From NCBI GenBank assembly GCA_002423205.1, contig DIUZ01000024.1, positions 241,834 to 305,833 of the forward strand: a stretch of 64,000 nt of DNA, in the 5' to 3' direction. The number at the start of each line of letters is the position of its first letter. The stretch's first letter is position 1. The position numbers and the translations under genes were made by a program. The DNA comes from Micavibrio sp. UBA6145 (GTDB lineage Bacteria; Pseudomonadota; Alphaproteobacteria; Micavibrionales; UBA1664). A model generated the notes under the pieces. It worked only from the letters and a program-made list of their open reading frames with translations. It was not told the DNA's origin and made no database searches. Shown here piece after piece: positions 40,906 through 50,204 of this stretch.

Positions 40906-42378
40906 ATGGCCCACGGTCCCCGCGAACCTTTTGATAATAAAATCGTTGAATGGGTAGATTCACGTCTTCCCATCTTCACGATGATCCAGAAAGAATACGG
41001 CGTTTTCCCGACGCCCAAGAATTTCAACTATTTCTGGAATTTCGGCGCACTGGCCATGGTCATGCTGGTGACGATGATCGCCTCGGGCGTCATCCTTGCC
41101 ATGCACTACACGCCGAATGCCGCTATGGCCTTCAACTCGGTCGAGCGCATCACCCGTGATGTGAACTATGGCTGGCTGCTGCGCTACCTGCACATGAACG
41201 GCGCATCGATGTTCTTCATCGCTGTCTACATCCACATCTTCCGCGGCATGTATTACGGATCGTATAAGCAACCGCGCGAATTGCTGTGGATTTTCGGGAT
41301 CATCATTTTCCTTCTGATGATGGCAACCGCATTCATGGGCTACACCCTGCCGTGGTCGCAAATGTCGGGCTGGGGCGCTACCGTTATTACGTCGCTGTTC
41401 TCGGCCATCCCGGTCGTGGGCAAGGCGCTGGTCACGTGGCTGTGGGGCGGGTTCTCCGTCGACAATCCGACCCTGAACCGTTTCTTCGCGTTGCATTACC
41501 TGCTGCCGTTCATCATCTGCGCGGTTGTGTTCCTGCACGTCTGGGCACTGCATGTCGTTGGTTCGAACAACCCGACGGGCATCGACCCGAAAGGTCCGCA
41601 GGACACGCTGCCGTTCAACCCGTACTACACCATTAAAGACATGTTCGGCCTGTCGATCTTCCTGATCGTTTATGCCTTCCTGATCTTCTATGCGCCCACG
41701 CTGCTGACCCACCAGGATCACTTCGTGCCGTTCAACCCGATGGTCACGCCTGCGCATATCGTGCCGGAATGGTACTTCCTGCCGTTCTACGCGATCCTGC
41801 GTTCGATCACCTTCGACTTCACCCTGTACCTGATTGTTGCGGGCGTCGCCGGCGGTATCCTGATCTATAATTTCTGCTGGCGCAAAACGCCGTGCGAGAA
41901 GACGAAGCCGTTCATCCCGGCGCTGCTTGCCGTCACCGTATTATTCGGTATTCCGGCCATGCTGCTGGCGTTCTTCAAGGACGTGGAAGCGTTGAAAGGC
42001 GTGATCGCGATGATCCCGCTGGCGAACATCCACCTGATTGAAGCCAAGCTGGGCGGTGTGCTCGCCATGTTCGGTTCGATCCTGCTGCTGGCTGTCCTGC
42101 CGTGGCTGGACCGTCACCCGGTGCGTTCGGGCCGTTACCGCCCGTGGTACCGCTGGACCCTGATTGGTTTTGTCGTATCGGCGGTCATTCTGGGTTACAT
42201 CGGTTCACAGCCTGCGGAACAGCCGTTCATCACTATCGGCCAGCTTGCGACGCTGTACTATTTCGGCTGGTTGCTGGTGATCGTGCCCTGGCTCTCGCAT
42301 AACGAGCCGGTCGCCAAACTGCCCAACAGCATTCATGAAGCCGTCCTCGCGGATTCCGTCAAAGGTGGGAAAAAATAA
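40906..42378 (+). CDS. petB: Cytochrome b of the bc1 complex, with a long C-terminal insertion
   Basis: A 490-residue cytochrome b. The haem-binding histidines, the PEWYFLPFYAILRS motif and the quinol-site segments are intact. It is longer than the usual 400-440 residues: about 78 residues containing extra hydrophobic helices (coding 41812-42043) sit between AILRSI and KLGGVLAMFGS. The rest of the C-terminal half is normal. It overlaps petC by one base (TAATG). Confidence 0.96.
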   Translation: MAHGPREPFDNKIVEWVDSRLPIFTMIQKEYGVFPTPKNFNYFWNFGALAMVMLVTMIASGVILAMHYTPNAAMAFNSVERITRDVNYGWLLRYLHMNGASMFFIAVYIHIFRGMYYGSYKQPRELLWIFGIIIFLLMMATAFMGYTLPWSQMSGWGATVITSLFSAIPVVGKALVTWLWGGFSVDNPTLNRFFALHYLLPFIICAVVFLHVWALHVVGSNNPTGIDPKGPQDTLPFNPYYTIKDMFGLSIFLIVYAFLIFYAPTLLTHQDHFVPFNPMVTPAHIVPEWYFLPFYAILRSITFDFTLYLIVAGVAGGILIYNFCWRKTPCEKTKPFIPALLAVTVLFGIPAMLLAFFKDVEALKGVIAMIPLANIHLIEAKLGGVLAMFGSILLLAVLPWLDRHPVRSGRYRPWYRWTLIGFVVSAVILGYIGSQPAEQPFITIGQLATLYYFGWLLVIVPWLSHNEPVAKLPNSIHEAVLADSVKGGKK

Positions 42379-43319
42379 TGCAGCATAAACTTCTCCTCTC
42401 ACTGTCGCTGGCCGCGCTGCTGATCGCAGCACCGGCTTTCGCTTCGCCCGATACCGCGCCGGTCCAGGCCACGGTCGATGGCAGCGCCGCTTCTACGACC
42501 GCGCCCGCCGACGCGCCGAAAGACGCCGCCGCCACCGAAGACAACGCGATGACCAAAACCGACGGCGACGCCCAGGAGATGAGCGCACCGGAAGGCCACG
42601 AAGCCGCAGCCGCGGATGATGGCGGTCATCACGGCCCGGCCATTCCGCAGGAAGAATGGTCATGGGAAGGCCCGTTCGGCGTATTCGACCGCCCGCAACT
42701 GCAACGCGGTTTTCAGGTCTATAAACAAGTCTGTGCGGCATGCCACGGCCTGAGCCGCGTGTATTTCCGCAACCTGTCGGCGCTGGGCTACAACGAAGCC
42801 GAGATCAAGTCGATCGCCGCGGAAACGCAAGTCACCGATGGGCCGAACGATGACGGCGACATGTTCGAGCGTCCGGGTCGTCCGTCCGATCACTTCCGTT
42901 CGCCATTTGCGAACGACCAGGCGGCCCGCGCCGCCAATGGCGGTGCATTGCCGCCTGACCTGTCGCTAATCGTGCGCGCACGCGGTGACGGCACAAACTA
43001 TCTGCACGCCATTCTGGTCGGTTATGAAGCCGCGCCTGAAGGCTTCGCGCTGAACCAGAACATGCACTACAACAAGTACTTCCCCGGTCACCAGATCGCG
43101 ATGCCGCAGCCGCTGATGGAAGGGTCCGTCACGTATGAAGACGGCACGACCGCATCCATCGACCAGATGTCGCGCGACGTCACCGCGTTCCTGACTTGGG
43201 CATCAGAACCGAACATGGAAAAACGTAAACAGGTTGGCCTGAAAGTCATGCTGTTCATGCTGGTGTTCGCTGGGCTTATGTACGCGACCAAGCGCAAGGT
43301 CTGGAAAGACGTTCACTAA
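42378..43319 (+). CDS. petC: Cytochrome c1
   Basis: A 313-residue cytochrome c1. Signal peptide to about residue 21, then an Ala/Asp/Glu-rich linker (about 22-80), the haem-binding CAACHG near residue 119 with the conserved SRVYFRNL, and a C-terminal membrane anchor (VGLKVMLFMLVFAGLMYATKR). The linker makes it longer than typical. The operon ends with a terminator at 43344-43370. Confidence 0.96.
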   Translation: MQHKLLLSLSLAALLIAAPAFASPDTAPVQATVDGSAASTTAPADAPKDAAATEDNAMTKTDGDAQEMSAPEGHEAAAADDGGHHGPAIPQEEWSWEGPFGVFDRPQLQRGFQVYKQVCAACHGLSRVYFRNLSALGYNEAEIKSIAAETQVTDGPNDDGDMFERPGRPSDHFRSPFANDQAARAANGGALPPDLSLIVRARGDGTNYLHAILVGYEAAPEGFALNQNMHYNKYFPGHQIAMPQPLMEGSVTYEDGTTASIDQMSRDVTAFLTWASEPNMEKRKQVGLKVMLFMLVFAGLMYATKRKVWKDVH

Positions 43320-43343
43320 GCCTTAGTGCCATGAAATCATTTG

Positions 43344-43370
43344 AAAAACCCGCCAGACAGGCGGGTTTTT
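43344..43370 (+). terminator. Terminator of petABC
   Basis: AAAACCCGCC and GGCGGGTTTTT pair around AGACA. The same hairpin has an A-run on the left and so may work both ways. Confidence 0.9.
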
Positions 43371-43417
43371 CATTGGGCAAATTCGCAGTTTATCGCCGCT
43401 TTTGCTAAGATGGCCAC

Positions 43418-44152
43418 ATGCTGGCTAAACCAAGCAATATCGTACCCGGTCTTAAAGCCGCTTTTTCTGCGCGCCAGCCTTTCAATCATTTTGCCCTGAA
43501 CCTGTCGCCGCAGGCTGTGCAGGTTTTTGAAAACCTTCGTATTGATAAAGCTGGCTTCTATAACAATTTTGGCGCTGATGGGGTGGTGCATGCCGACACC
43601 GTGCGCTTTGTCAGTGAGCTTGGTAATTCGCATGCCACGGCCACTCTGGCTGCAGATGTCGTTTATGATCTTGCGCAAAGCGTTTACGAGGCTATGGGCG
43701 CAGAGACATCATGGCTGACCTTACGCGCGTCACACCCCAATACGAATTTTGATATACCGCGCTGGCATCAGGATGGTCTTTTCTTTGATTTTGATGCGCC
43801 TGGCGAACAGCATAAGGTTGCCTTCGCTCTCAAAGGGGCCACGACATTTTTTGCGCATGTTAATGGTAATGATCGCCGTGAGTTCAATCTCATTGCGCGT
43901 AGGGCAAGTATTACCGACGCTGCTGAGCGACGCCTTGCCATTGCAAAATTCGTCAAAACGCTGCGCACCGAAATGACGCCGGTGGGGCATGGCAGTGTCT
44001 TTGAAGTTGGATCAGAAACGCGCTCCGGCGTTCATTCAGAACCGCCCATTCATGCGTCGCGTCTTTTCATGTCGTTACTTCCAGGTACGTCTGCGCAGAT
44101 TGCACAGCTTCGACAAGAGTGGAAAGCGCCGCTCACAATGTTCAAACTTTAA
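43418..44152 (+). CDS. Possible 2-oxoglutarate/Fe(II)-type oxygenase
   Basis: A 244-residue protein with a WHQDG segment near residue 115 and HSEPPIHASRLFMSLLPG near residue 206, which could provide the HxD...H iron triad and the arginine used by 2-oxoglutarate dioxygenases. Overall similarity is not clear, so this is a tentative call. Base composition is more AT-rich than the neighbours, hinting at transfer. It converges on the operon at 44154 with a one-base gap. Confidence 0.45.
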   Translation: MLAKPSNIVPGLKAAFSARQPFNHFALNLSPQAVQVFENLRIDKAGFYNNFGADGVVHADTVRFVSELGNSHATATLAADVVYDLAQSVYEAMGAETSWLTLRASHPNTNFDIPRWHQDGLFFDFDAPGEQHKVAFALKGATTFFAHVNGNDRREFNLIARRASITDAAERRLAIAKFVKTLRTEMTPVGHGSVFEVGSETRSGVHSEPPIHASRLFMSLLPGTSAQIAQLRQEWKAPLTMFKL

Positions 44153-44153
44153 G

Positions 44154-44471
44154 CTATTCCTTGTACACGACCGTACCGCCGACTTCCTTGGCGATGGCTT
44201 CGGCGCGGTCTTTGGGGCTATCGAGTTTTTCGAATTGCGGGGCCATTTTGGCGGCGATGTCGTTGCTGGTGGCGACGATGCCCTTTTTATAAATGGTGGC
44301 GACCAGCTTGTCGGATGGGCCGAACACCTGCGCGTAGATGTTTTCCGGCGCGTTGTCGGGCAGGGGCGCGCTGTTGACCAGCAGCATGATGGCGTCCTGC
44401 GACGACGGGGCGGGGCGTGTTTCCACGACCGTGGTTACTGGCATATCGGCAGGCAGGATAAAGGGCAGCAT
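44154..44471 (-). CDS. Unknown 105-residue protein, last of the RND operon
   Basis: A soluble-looking protein with no signal peptide; segments such as LVNSAPLPDNAPENIYAQVFG are not recognised. It follows the 46-residue gene by 17 bases and is probably last in the minus-strand operon that begins with the RND pump genes. Confidence 0.6.
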   Translation of the reverse strand: MLPFILPADMPVTTVVETRPAPSSQDAIMLLVNSAPLPDNAPENIYAQVFGPSDKLVATIYKKGIVATSNDIAAKMAPQFEKLDSPKDRAEAIAKEVGGTVVYKE

Positions 44472-44488
44472 CGGTTAAACCTCTCGGG

Positions 44489-44629
44489 TCAGGCTTTGGG
44501 CTTTACCGATTGTGGCACGTTTTGCTGAAACCCGTCGAGCAGGCCCTGAAAACGGGTGAGATCGTCCGGATTCATGCGGACAATCTGGATGCCCGGAATA
44601 TCAAAGGCGGGCTTGGCATTGGCGGTCAT
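44489..44629 (-). CDS. Small protein (46 residues) downstream of the methyltransferase
   Basis: A short frame, ATG at 44629 to the stop at 44489, with an excellent GGAGAG site five bases upstream. The peptide is MTANAKPAFDIPGIQIVRMN.. followed by a helical FQGLLDGFQQNVPQ stretch. It lies 42 bases after the methyltransferase and 17 before the next gene. Family unknown. Confidence 0.6.
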   Translation of the reverse strand: MTANAKPAFDIPGIQIVRMNPDDLTRFQGLLDGFQQNVPQSVKPKA

Positions 44630-44671
44630 AATTCTCTCCTATCAGATAGACTTCAGGAGGAATTGCAAAAC

Positions 44672-45307
44672 CTATGCCGTGAAAACCAGGCAGGTGGTGT
44701 GATCGTAGCCGGGACGGGGAGTTTTCCACAGGATGATGTGTTCATCGATCTGCGTGAAGCTTTGCGAGATGGCCGTGCCCATATCCCGCACCAGCGGTGT
44801 GAAGACATTACCCCGGGTCAGGTTATCGACCTGCACCACCAGTTTTGCGCCTCGTTTCATGATGGGTTTCAGGCACGTGAAGATGGTTTCAAGGCGCGTG
44901 AGGTAGCGGTCGTAACCAGCAAATTTCGGATTGCCGGCATAAAGCGGATTCCATTTATCGCGCTTGGGCATGAAGGGCGGGGACGTCATGCAGAAATCCA
45001 TTTTCGGGAAATTCATGCGGCCCATAGCGGCGCTGTCGCCAAGGCGCATGTTCTGCCAGTGATCGAGCTGTCCCGCCGCCCAGGCGTGGCGCTGTTCATC
45101 GGCTTCCATGCCGTAGGGAATGCGGCGCATGTCTTCGGCGACGAACAGGGTGGTGCCGTGGCCCGCGAACGGGTCGAACACGCGGTCGCCGGTTTTGGTA
45201 TGGGTCTTGATGAAGTGACGGACCAGACCCTCGGGGTAGCGGATGTCGCCACCCTCGAACGGCGGCAAAGGCCGTTCGAGTTTCCAGGGTATGATCAGCG
45301 TGCTCAT
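44672..45307 (-). CDS. DNA- or RNA-methyltransferase-like protein coupled to the RND pump
   Basis: A 211-residue S-adenosylmethionine-dependent methyltransferase: motif I DPFAGHGTT (45-53) and motif IV TSPPF (108-112), the N4/N6 amino-methyltransferase pattern. Motif I precedes motif IV and the protein lacks a clear target-recognition domain, so it is shorter than typical restriction-type enzymes. The ATG overlaps the RND gene stop (ATGA), which is unusual. No restriction endonuclease is nearby. It could instead act on RNA. Confidence 0.7.
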   Translation of the reverse strand: MSTLIIPWKLERPLPPFEGGDIRYPEGLVRHFIKTHTKTGDRVFDPFAGHGTTLFVAEDMRRIPYGMEADEQRHAWAAGQLDHWQNMRLGDSAAMGRMNFPKMDFCMTSPPFMPKRDKWNPLYAGNPKFAGYDRYLTRLETIFTCLKPIMKRGAKLVVQVDNLTRGNVFTPLVRDMGTAISQSFTQIDEHIILWKTPRPGYDHTTCLVFTA

Positions 45308-48300
45308 CTCTCGAAATCGGAGTCGAGGAAGTCCTGCGGGTCGCGTTTTTCGCCACTGGCTTCACGGCGCGCCTTGGCCTTTTCGCATTCTGCCGTCCAC
45401 GGATCGTTTTCAACGACGTGGAGGGGTTTCTGCGGGCCGGTGCGACCGGTCATGCGCTGGATCAGGGCATAGAAGACCGGCGTCAGCAGCAGACCGAAGA
45501 AGGTCACGCCCAGCATACCGGCAAACACGGCCGTACCCATCGACTGGCGCATCTCGGCACCCGGGCCCGTTGCAATCACCAGCGGCACGACGCCGAGGAT
45601 GAACGCGAAGGACGTCATCAGGATAGGACGCAGACGCAGGCGGCAGGCCTCGACCACGGCTTCGAACATGGTTTCGCCGTGTTCCTGTCTGTGGCGGGCG
45701 AACTCGACGATCAGAATGGCGTTCTTGGCGGCAAGGCCGATAAGAACCACGAGGCCGATCTGCGTGAGGATGTTGTTATCCATACCGCGCATGTCGACAC
45801 CGATCAGGGCCGCCAGCACGGACATCGGGACGATCAGGATAATCGCGATGGGCAGGGACCAGCTTTCATACATGGCCGAGAGCACCAGGAACACGAAGAC
45901 GACAGACAGGCCGAAAATATACATCGCGGCGTTGCCGGCTTCTTTTTGCTGCAGGGCCAGTTCAGTCCATTCAAAGCCTACACCGGCAGGCAGAACCTTG
46001 GCTGCGAGTTCTTCCATTTTCTGGAGGGCGTCACCCGAGGAGAAGCCCGGCGCCGTGTTGCCTGAGAGCGGGATCGCAACCGACTGGTTGTAACGCTGGA
46101 TCAGGCTGGGGCCGGTGGTGGTGCTGATTTTGACAAGGCTGCCGAGCGGGACGAAATCGCCGGCCGCATTCTTGGTTTTCAGATTGCCGATATCTTCCGG
46201 TTGCAGACGGAACGACTGGTCCGCCTGTGCCGTAACCTGGTAGACGCGGCCAAAGGCGTTGAAGTCGTTGACATAGGCAGACCCTAGATAGGTTTGCAGG
46301 GTTTCAAACACGTTTGAGACGGGGACGCCCAGCATCTGTGCCTTCTCGCGGTCGACATCAAGATGAACGCGCGGAGAATTGGCGGTAAAGGTTGTGTACA
46401 CCGCCGTCAGACCTTCGGTCTGGTTGGCGGCACCCATCATGGCGCCTGTTGCCTGCATCAATGCAGGCAGGCCAACGCCGCCTTTGTCTTCGATCATCAT
46501 TTTGTAACCACCGGCGTTACCGATACCGCGGACCGGCGGGGGCGGGATGACCATGATGAACGCTTCCTGAATGGAGGACAGGCGTTGCTGCAGATTGCCG
46601 ATGATCGGACCCATGGCTTCGCCCGGCCCGGCCTTCAGACGTTGATCGTAGTCCTTGAAACGGGCAAAGATTGCCGCTGCGTTCGGGGCGATGGTGAAGG
46701 TTGCGCCCGAGAGACCCGAGAAGCCGACGGCGTTTTCAACGCCCGGTGTTTCGACCATGATTTTCATCGCGCGCTGGACCACCGCGTCCGTACGGGTCAG
46801 CGACGCGCCGTCCGGCAACTGGATCACGACAATGCCGTAACCCTGATCCTGCATCGGGATGAAGCCCGACGGGACCTTGTTGACCATGAATACCGTGCCG
46901 ACCATCAGGCCGGCATACAGCACCAGCATGATGAAGGAGCGACGGACGACGAGCTTAACGCTGCGGGCGTAGCCGTTTTCAAACTTGCTGAAACCGCGGT
47001 TGAAGGCACGGCCAAAGCCGCCGAAGATTTTATCGAAGAGCCCGCGTTTTTCCTCGTCATGGTTTTTGGGCTTGAGCAGGAACGATGCCAGAGCCGGCGA
47101 CAGGGTAAGAGAGTTGAACGCCGAGATGACCGTGGCCACGGCAATGGTCATGGCGAATTGTTTATAAAACTGGCCCGACATGCCCGGAATGAAGGCGGTC
47201 GGAATGAACACCGCGCACAGGACGAGAGCGATGGCGACCACGGCCCCGCCGACTTCATCGAGGGTGAGGCGGGCGGCCTCTTTCGGGGTTTTGCCTTCAT
47301 GTATGTGGCGTTCGATATTTTCGACGACGACGATGGCGTCATCGACCACGATGCCGATGGCAAGGACCAGGCCGAACAGGGTGAGCAGGTTCAGCGAGAA
47401 ACCGAACATATGCATCACCGCGAATGTACCGATCAGCGAGACCGGGATGGCGAGAATGGGAATAAGGGCGGCTCGCCATGACTGCAGGAAGATCAGGATA
47501 ACCAGCACGACGAGGAGGATGGCCTCGAAAATGGTGTGGTACACGGCGTCGATGGATTCGCTGATGTACTCGGTCGGGTTATAGACGACCGTGTATTTCA
47601 GACCTTTGGGGAAATTCTTTTGCAGATCGTCCATGCGGGCGATGACGGCATCGGCCGTGGCAAGCGCGTTGGAGCCGGGGCGCTGGAACACAGCGACGGC
47701 GACAGCCTGTTTGCCGTCCAGGTAGGAATTCAGACCGTAGGATTTGGCACCGAGTTCAACCCGGGCGACTTCGCTGAGCAGGGTGATTTTGCCGCCGTCG
47801 TTTTTGACGATGACTTTTTTGAATTGTTCGGGCGATGAGAAACGCCCTTGCGTCGTCACCGTGTACTGGAACGCATTGTCCATCGGGATGGGGGGCTGGC
47901 CCAGCGCGCCGCCGGAGACCTGAACGTTCTGTGCGCGGAGTGCAGCAATAACTTCGCCGGATGACAGGCCAAGCGAGGCCATTTTGCCGGGGTCCAGCCA
48001 GATACGGATGGCGTATTCGCGTTCGCCGAAGATACGGGCTTCGCCGACACCTTCGATGCGGGTCAGTTCATCGCGGACGTGAAGGGATGTGTAGTTGGAG
48101 ATATACAGCTGGTCGAGGGAATCGTCCGGGCTGATCATGTGGACGACCATCAGGAAGTCCGGGGAGGATTTGTTGGCGTTGACGCCAAGGCGGCGGACTT
48201 CTTCGGGCAGGCGCGGCAATGCTGCGTTAATGCGGTTCTGGACCTGGACCTGTGCCAGGTCGAGATCGGTGCCGATCTTGAAGGTCAGGGTCAGACCCAT

Positions 48301-48567
48301 GGAGCCGTCGTCGGCCGAGTTCGACGACATATAGATCATGTTCTCGACACCGTTGATCGCGGCTTCGAGGGGGTTGGCGACGGTATCGGCGACGGTCTGA
48401 GCGTCGGCACCCGGATACTGGGCGGAGACGACAACCGTGGGCGGGACGACTTCAGGATACTGGGCGACCGGCAGGTTGAAATACGCCAGTGCACCCACCA
48501 TCACCATGATGATGGACATCACGGCCCCGAAAATGGGCCGTTCTACGAAGAAATGGCCGAATTTCAT
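45304..48567 (-). CDS. RND-family multidrug efflux inner-membrane transporter
   Basis: A 1087-residue proton-driven pump of the hydrophobe/amphiphile efflux type (AcrB/MexB-like). Twelve membrane helices, the N-terminal ERPIFGAVMSIIMVM helix, the DDAIVVVENI motif with proton-relay Asp residues in helix 4, and two large periplasmic domains are visible. The C-terminal tail is hydrophilic. It overlaps the upstream adaptor gene by four bases and the downstream methyltransferase by four bases. No outer-membrane factor is in the window. Confidence 0.95.
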   Translation of the reverse strand: MKFGHFFVERPIFGAVMSIIMVMVGALAYFNLPVAQYPEVVPPTVVVSAQYPGADAQTVADTVANPLEAAINGVENMIYMSSNSADDGSMGLTLTFKIGTDLDLAQVQVQNRINAALPRLPEEVRRLGVNANKSSPDFLMVVHMISPDDSLDQLYISNYTSLHVRDELTRIEGVGEARIFGEREYAIRIWLDPGKMASLGLSSGEVIAALRAQNVQVSGGALGQPPIPMDNAFQYTVTTQGRFSSPEQFKKVIVKNDGGKITLLSEVARVELGAKSYGLNSYLDGKQAVAVAVFQRPGSNALATADAVIARMDDLQKNFPKGLKYTVVYNPTEYISESIDAVYHTIFEAILLVVLVILIFLQSWRAALIPILAIPVSLIGTFAVMHMFGFSLNLLTLFGLVLAIGIVVDDAIVVVENIERHIHEGKTPKEAARLTLDEVGGAVVAIALVLCAVFIPTAFIPGMSGQFYKQFAMTIAVATVISAFNSLTLSPALASFLLKPKNHDEEKRGLFDKIFGGFGRAFNRGFSKFENGYARSVKLVVRRSFIMLVLYAGLMVGTVFMVNKVPSGFIPMQDQGYGIVVIQLPDGASLTRTDAVVQRAMKIMVETPGVENAVGFSGLSGATFTIAPNAAAIFARFKDYDQRLKAGPGEAMGPIIGNLQQRLSSIQEAFIMVIPPPPVRGIGNAGGYKMMIEDKGGVGLPALMQATGAMMGAANQTEGLTAVYTTFTANSPRVHLDVDREKAQMLGVPVSNVFETLQTYLGSAYVNDFNAFGRVYQVTAQADQSFRLQPEDIGNLKTKNAAGDFVPLGSLVKISTTTGPSLIQRYNQSVAIPLSGNTAPGFSSGDALQKMEELAAKVLPAGVGFEWTELALQQKEAGNAAMYIFGLSVVFVFLVLSAMYESWSLPIAIILIVPMSVLAALIGVDMRGMDNNILTQIGLVVLIGLAAKNAILIVEFARHRQEHGETMFEAVVEACRLRLRPILMTSFAFILGVVPLVIATGPGAEMRQSMGTAVFAGMLGVTFFGLLLTPVFYALIQRMTGRTGPQKPLHVVENDPWTAECEKAKARREASGEKRDPQDFLDSDFER

Positions 48568-49913
48568 TGTGCGGTTCCTTGCGCGGCAGGAGCGGTGGTG
48601 GTCTCAGCCGGTGCAGGGACCGGTTCAGGCGTGGGGGTTGCTTCCGGTGCGGGTGCGGCGGCCGGGGGTTCACCCGGGCCGGCCTGCGCCTGCGCAGGGG
48701 CGGCGGTTGGGGCCGCCGTATTGTCCGTCACCGGGACAGGCGCGTCAGCGGCCGTGGGGGTGATGGTGGTTTTTTCCGGCGTGACGGGCGCGCCTTCGTG
48801 TGCGCGCTGCAGGCCGTTGACGACGATCAGTTCAGATCCGTCCAGACCCTTGGTGATGACGCGCAGGCCCTTGTCGAGTGCGCCGGTTTCAACCGTGCGG
48901 CTTTCGACGATGTTGTTGGCACCCACAACGAAGACCAGGCGGCGCGACTGGTCCACCATGATGGCGCTGTCGGGGATCAGGATGCCTGAATCCACCATGC
49001 CGGTGCGGATGCGCACGCGGCCGAACATACCCGGCGTAAAGAGCATGGCCGGGTTTTGCAGGACGGCGCGGCCCCGCATGGTGCCGGTACCCTGGTTGAT
49101 CTGGTTATCGATGAAGTCCATGACGCCTGCGTGGGTGTAATCCTTTTCATCCATGAGAGCGACGGACACGGGGAGGCCGATGGCACCTTCGGAGCCGCCG
49201 GTGCCGTTGGCAGCCATGGCGCGGGTGTAGGCCAGGAAGGTTTGTTCATCGACATCGAAGTAGAAATAGATGGGGTCGATGGACACGATGGTGGTCAGGA
49301 CATCCTGCCCGGCGTTGACCAGGTTGCCGGTGGCGACCATGTTGCTGCTGATACGGCCCGTGATGGGGGCGGTGATCCGGGTATAGGTGATATCCAGTGC
49401 GGCGGCGTCGACGGCAGCCTGCGCGGCGGCGACGGCGGCCTGTGCGCTTTCAGCGGCAGCCTTGCGGTTGTCGAGGAGGGCCTGGGCCACGTCACCGGTC
49501 TTGAAGAGTTCCAGTGCGCGCTGGTAGTCGTTTTGGGTGGCTGCAACCTGGGATGCGGCAACGGTCTTGTCGGCCTGGCGCTGGCGCAGGGTGGCTTCGA
49601 ACGGGCGGGAGTCGATCACGTATAACGGGTCGCCCTTTTTGACGATGGCGCCTTCCGTAAAGTTGACCTTGGTCAGGTAGCCGGACACGCGGGAGCGGAT
49701 TTCAACCACTTCGGTGGCTTCAAAACGGCCCGAGAATTCACGCCAGGCTTCGACCGGCTGGACCAGCGGGGTGGCCACGGTCACGGATGCCGGGGGCATT
49801 GCGGCAGGGGCGGCGGCATTCTGCGCGTCATCCTTGGGTTTGTCGCATGCGGCCAGCGAAAGGCTGACGCAAAAAACGGTGGCCAGCACTACGAAGTTGC
49901 GGCTGAAAAACAT
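48564..49913 (-). CDS. RND efflux periplasmic adaptor (membrane fusion) protein
   Basis: A 449-residue adaptor. The ATG at 49913 gives a lipoprotein signal (..LSLAACDKPKDD). The lipoyl-type domain (VVEIRSRVSGYLTKVNFTEGAIVKKGDPLYVIDSRPF) and the beta-barrel part follow; a coiled-coil hairpin spans about 115-180. A Pro/Ala/Glu-rich tail of about 70 residues is unusual. It links the RND pump to an outer-membrane channel and is first in the operon. Confidence 0.93.
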   Translation of the reverse strand: MFFSRNFVVLATVFCVSLSLAACDKPKDDAQNAAAPAAMPPASVTVATPLVQPVEAWREFSGRFEATEVVEIRSRVSGYLTKVNFTEGAIVKKGDPLYVIDSRPFEATLRQRQADKTVAASQVAATQNDYQRALELFKTGDVAQALLDNRKAAAESAQAAVAAAQAAVDAAALDITYTRITAPITGRISSNMVATGNLVNAGQDVLTTIVSIDPIYFYFDVDEQTFLAYTRAMAANGTGGSEGAIGLPVSVALMDEKDYTHAGVMDFIDNQINQGTGTMRGRAVLQNPAMLFTPGMFGRVRIRTGMVDSGILIPDSAIMVDQSRRLVFVVGANNIVESRTVETGALDKGLRVITKGLDGSELIVVNGLQRAHEGAPVTPEKTTITPTAADAPVPVTDNTAAPTAAPAQAQAGPGEPPAAAPAPEATPTPEPVPAPAETTTAPAAQGTAQ

Positions 49914-50204
49914 GTCCCGGTATCCCCTGATTTTGGCGGTGCGCCGTGTTGCGGTGCACGCATTCTTTATGCGCAGGAATATTGTTGTTTTTAGAGGGAA
50001 CTTCAATAGGTCGTTAATAATTTCTTTACGCATTCAGTCCGGGTGGACATGTGTTCCCTCTATGGCCACAATAATACACGCAACGATTCACAGGTCATGA
50101 GGCTTCAAAAGCTGTTTTCAGACCTGATCTTTCTAGTCAGATAGAATAAGGTCATGTGTCTTAATCTATTGATATATAAAATTACGAGTGATTGGACTTG
50201 GTTT

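Noticed and set aside
46363..47481. 372-codon plus-strand frame inside the RND gene
   Set aside because: Antisense to a clear RND transporter; its His/Arg/Asp-rich translation is typical of reverse-frame shadow.
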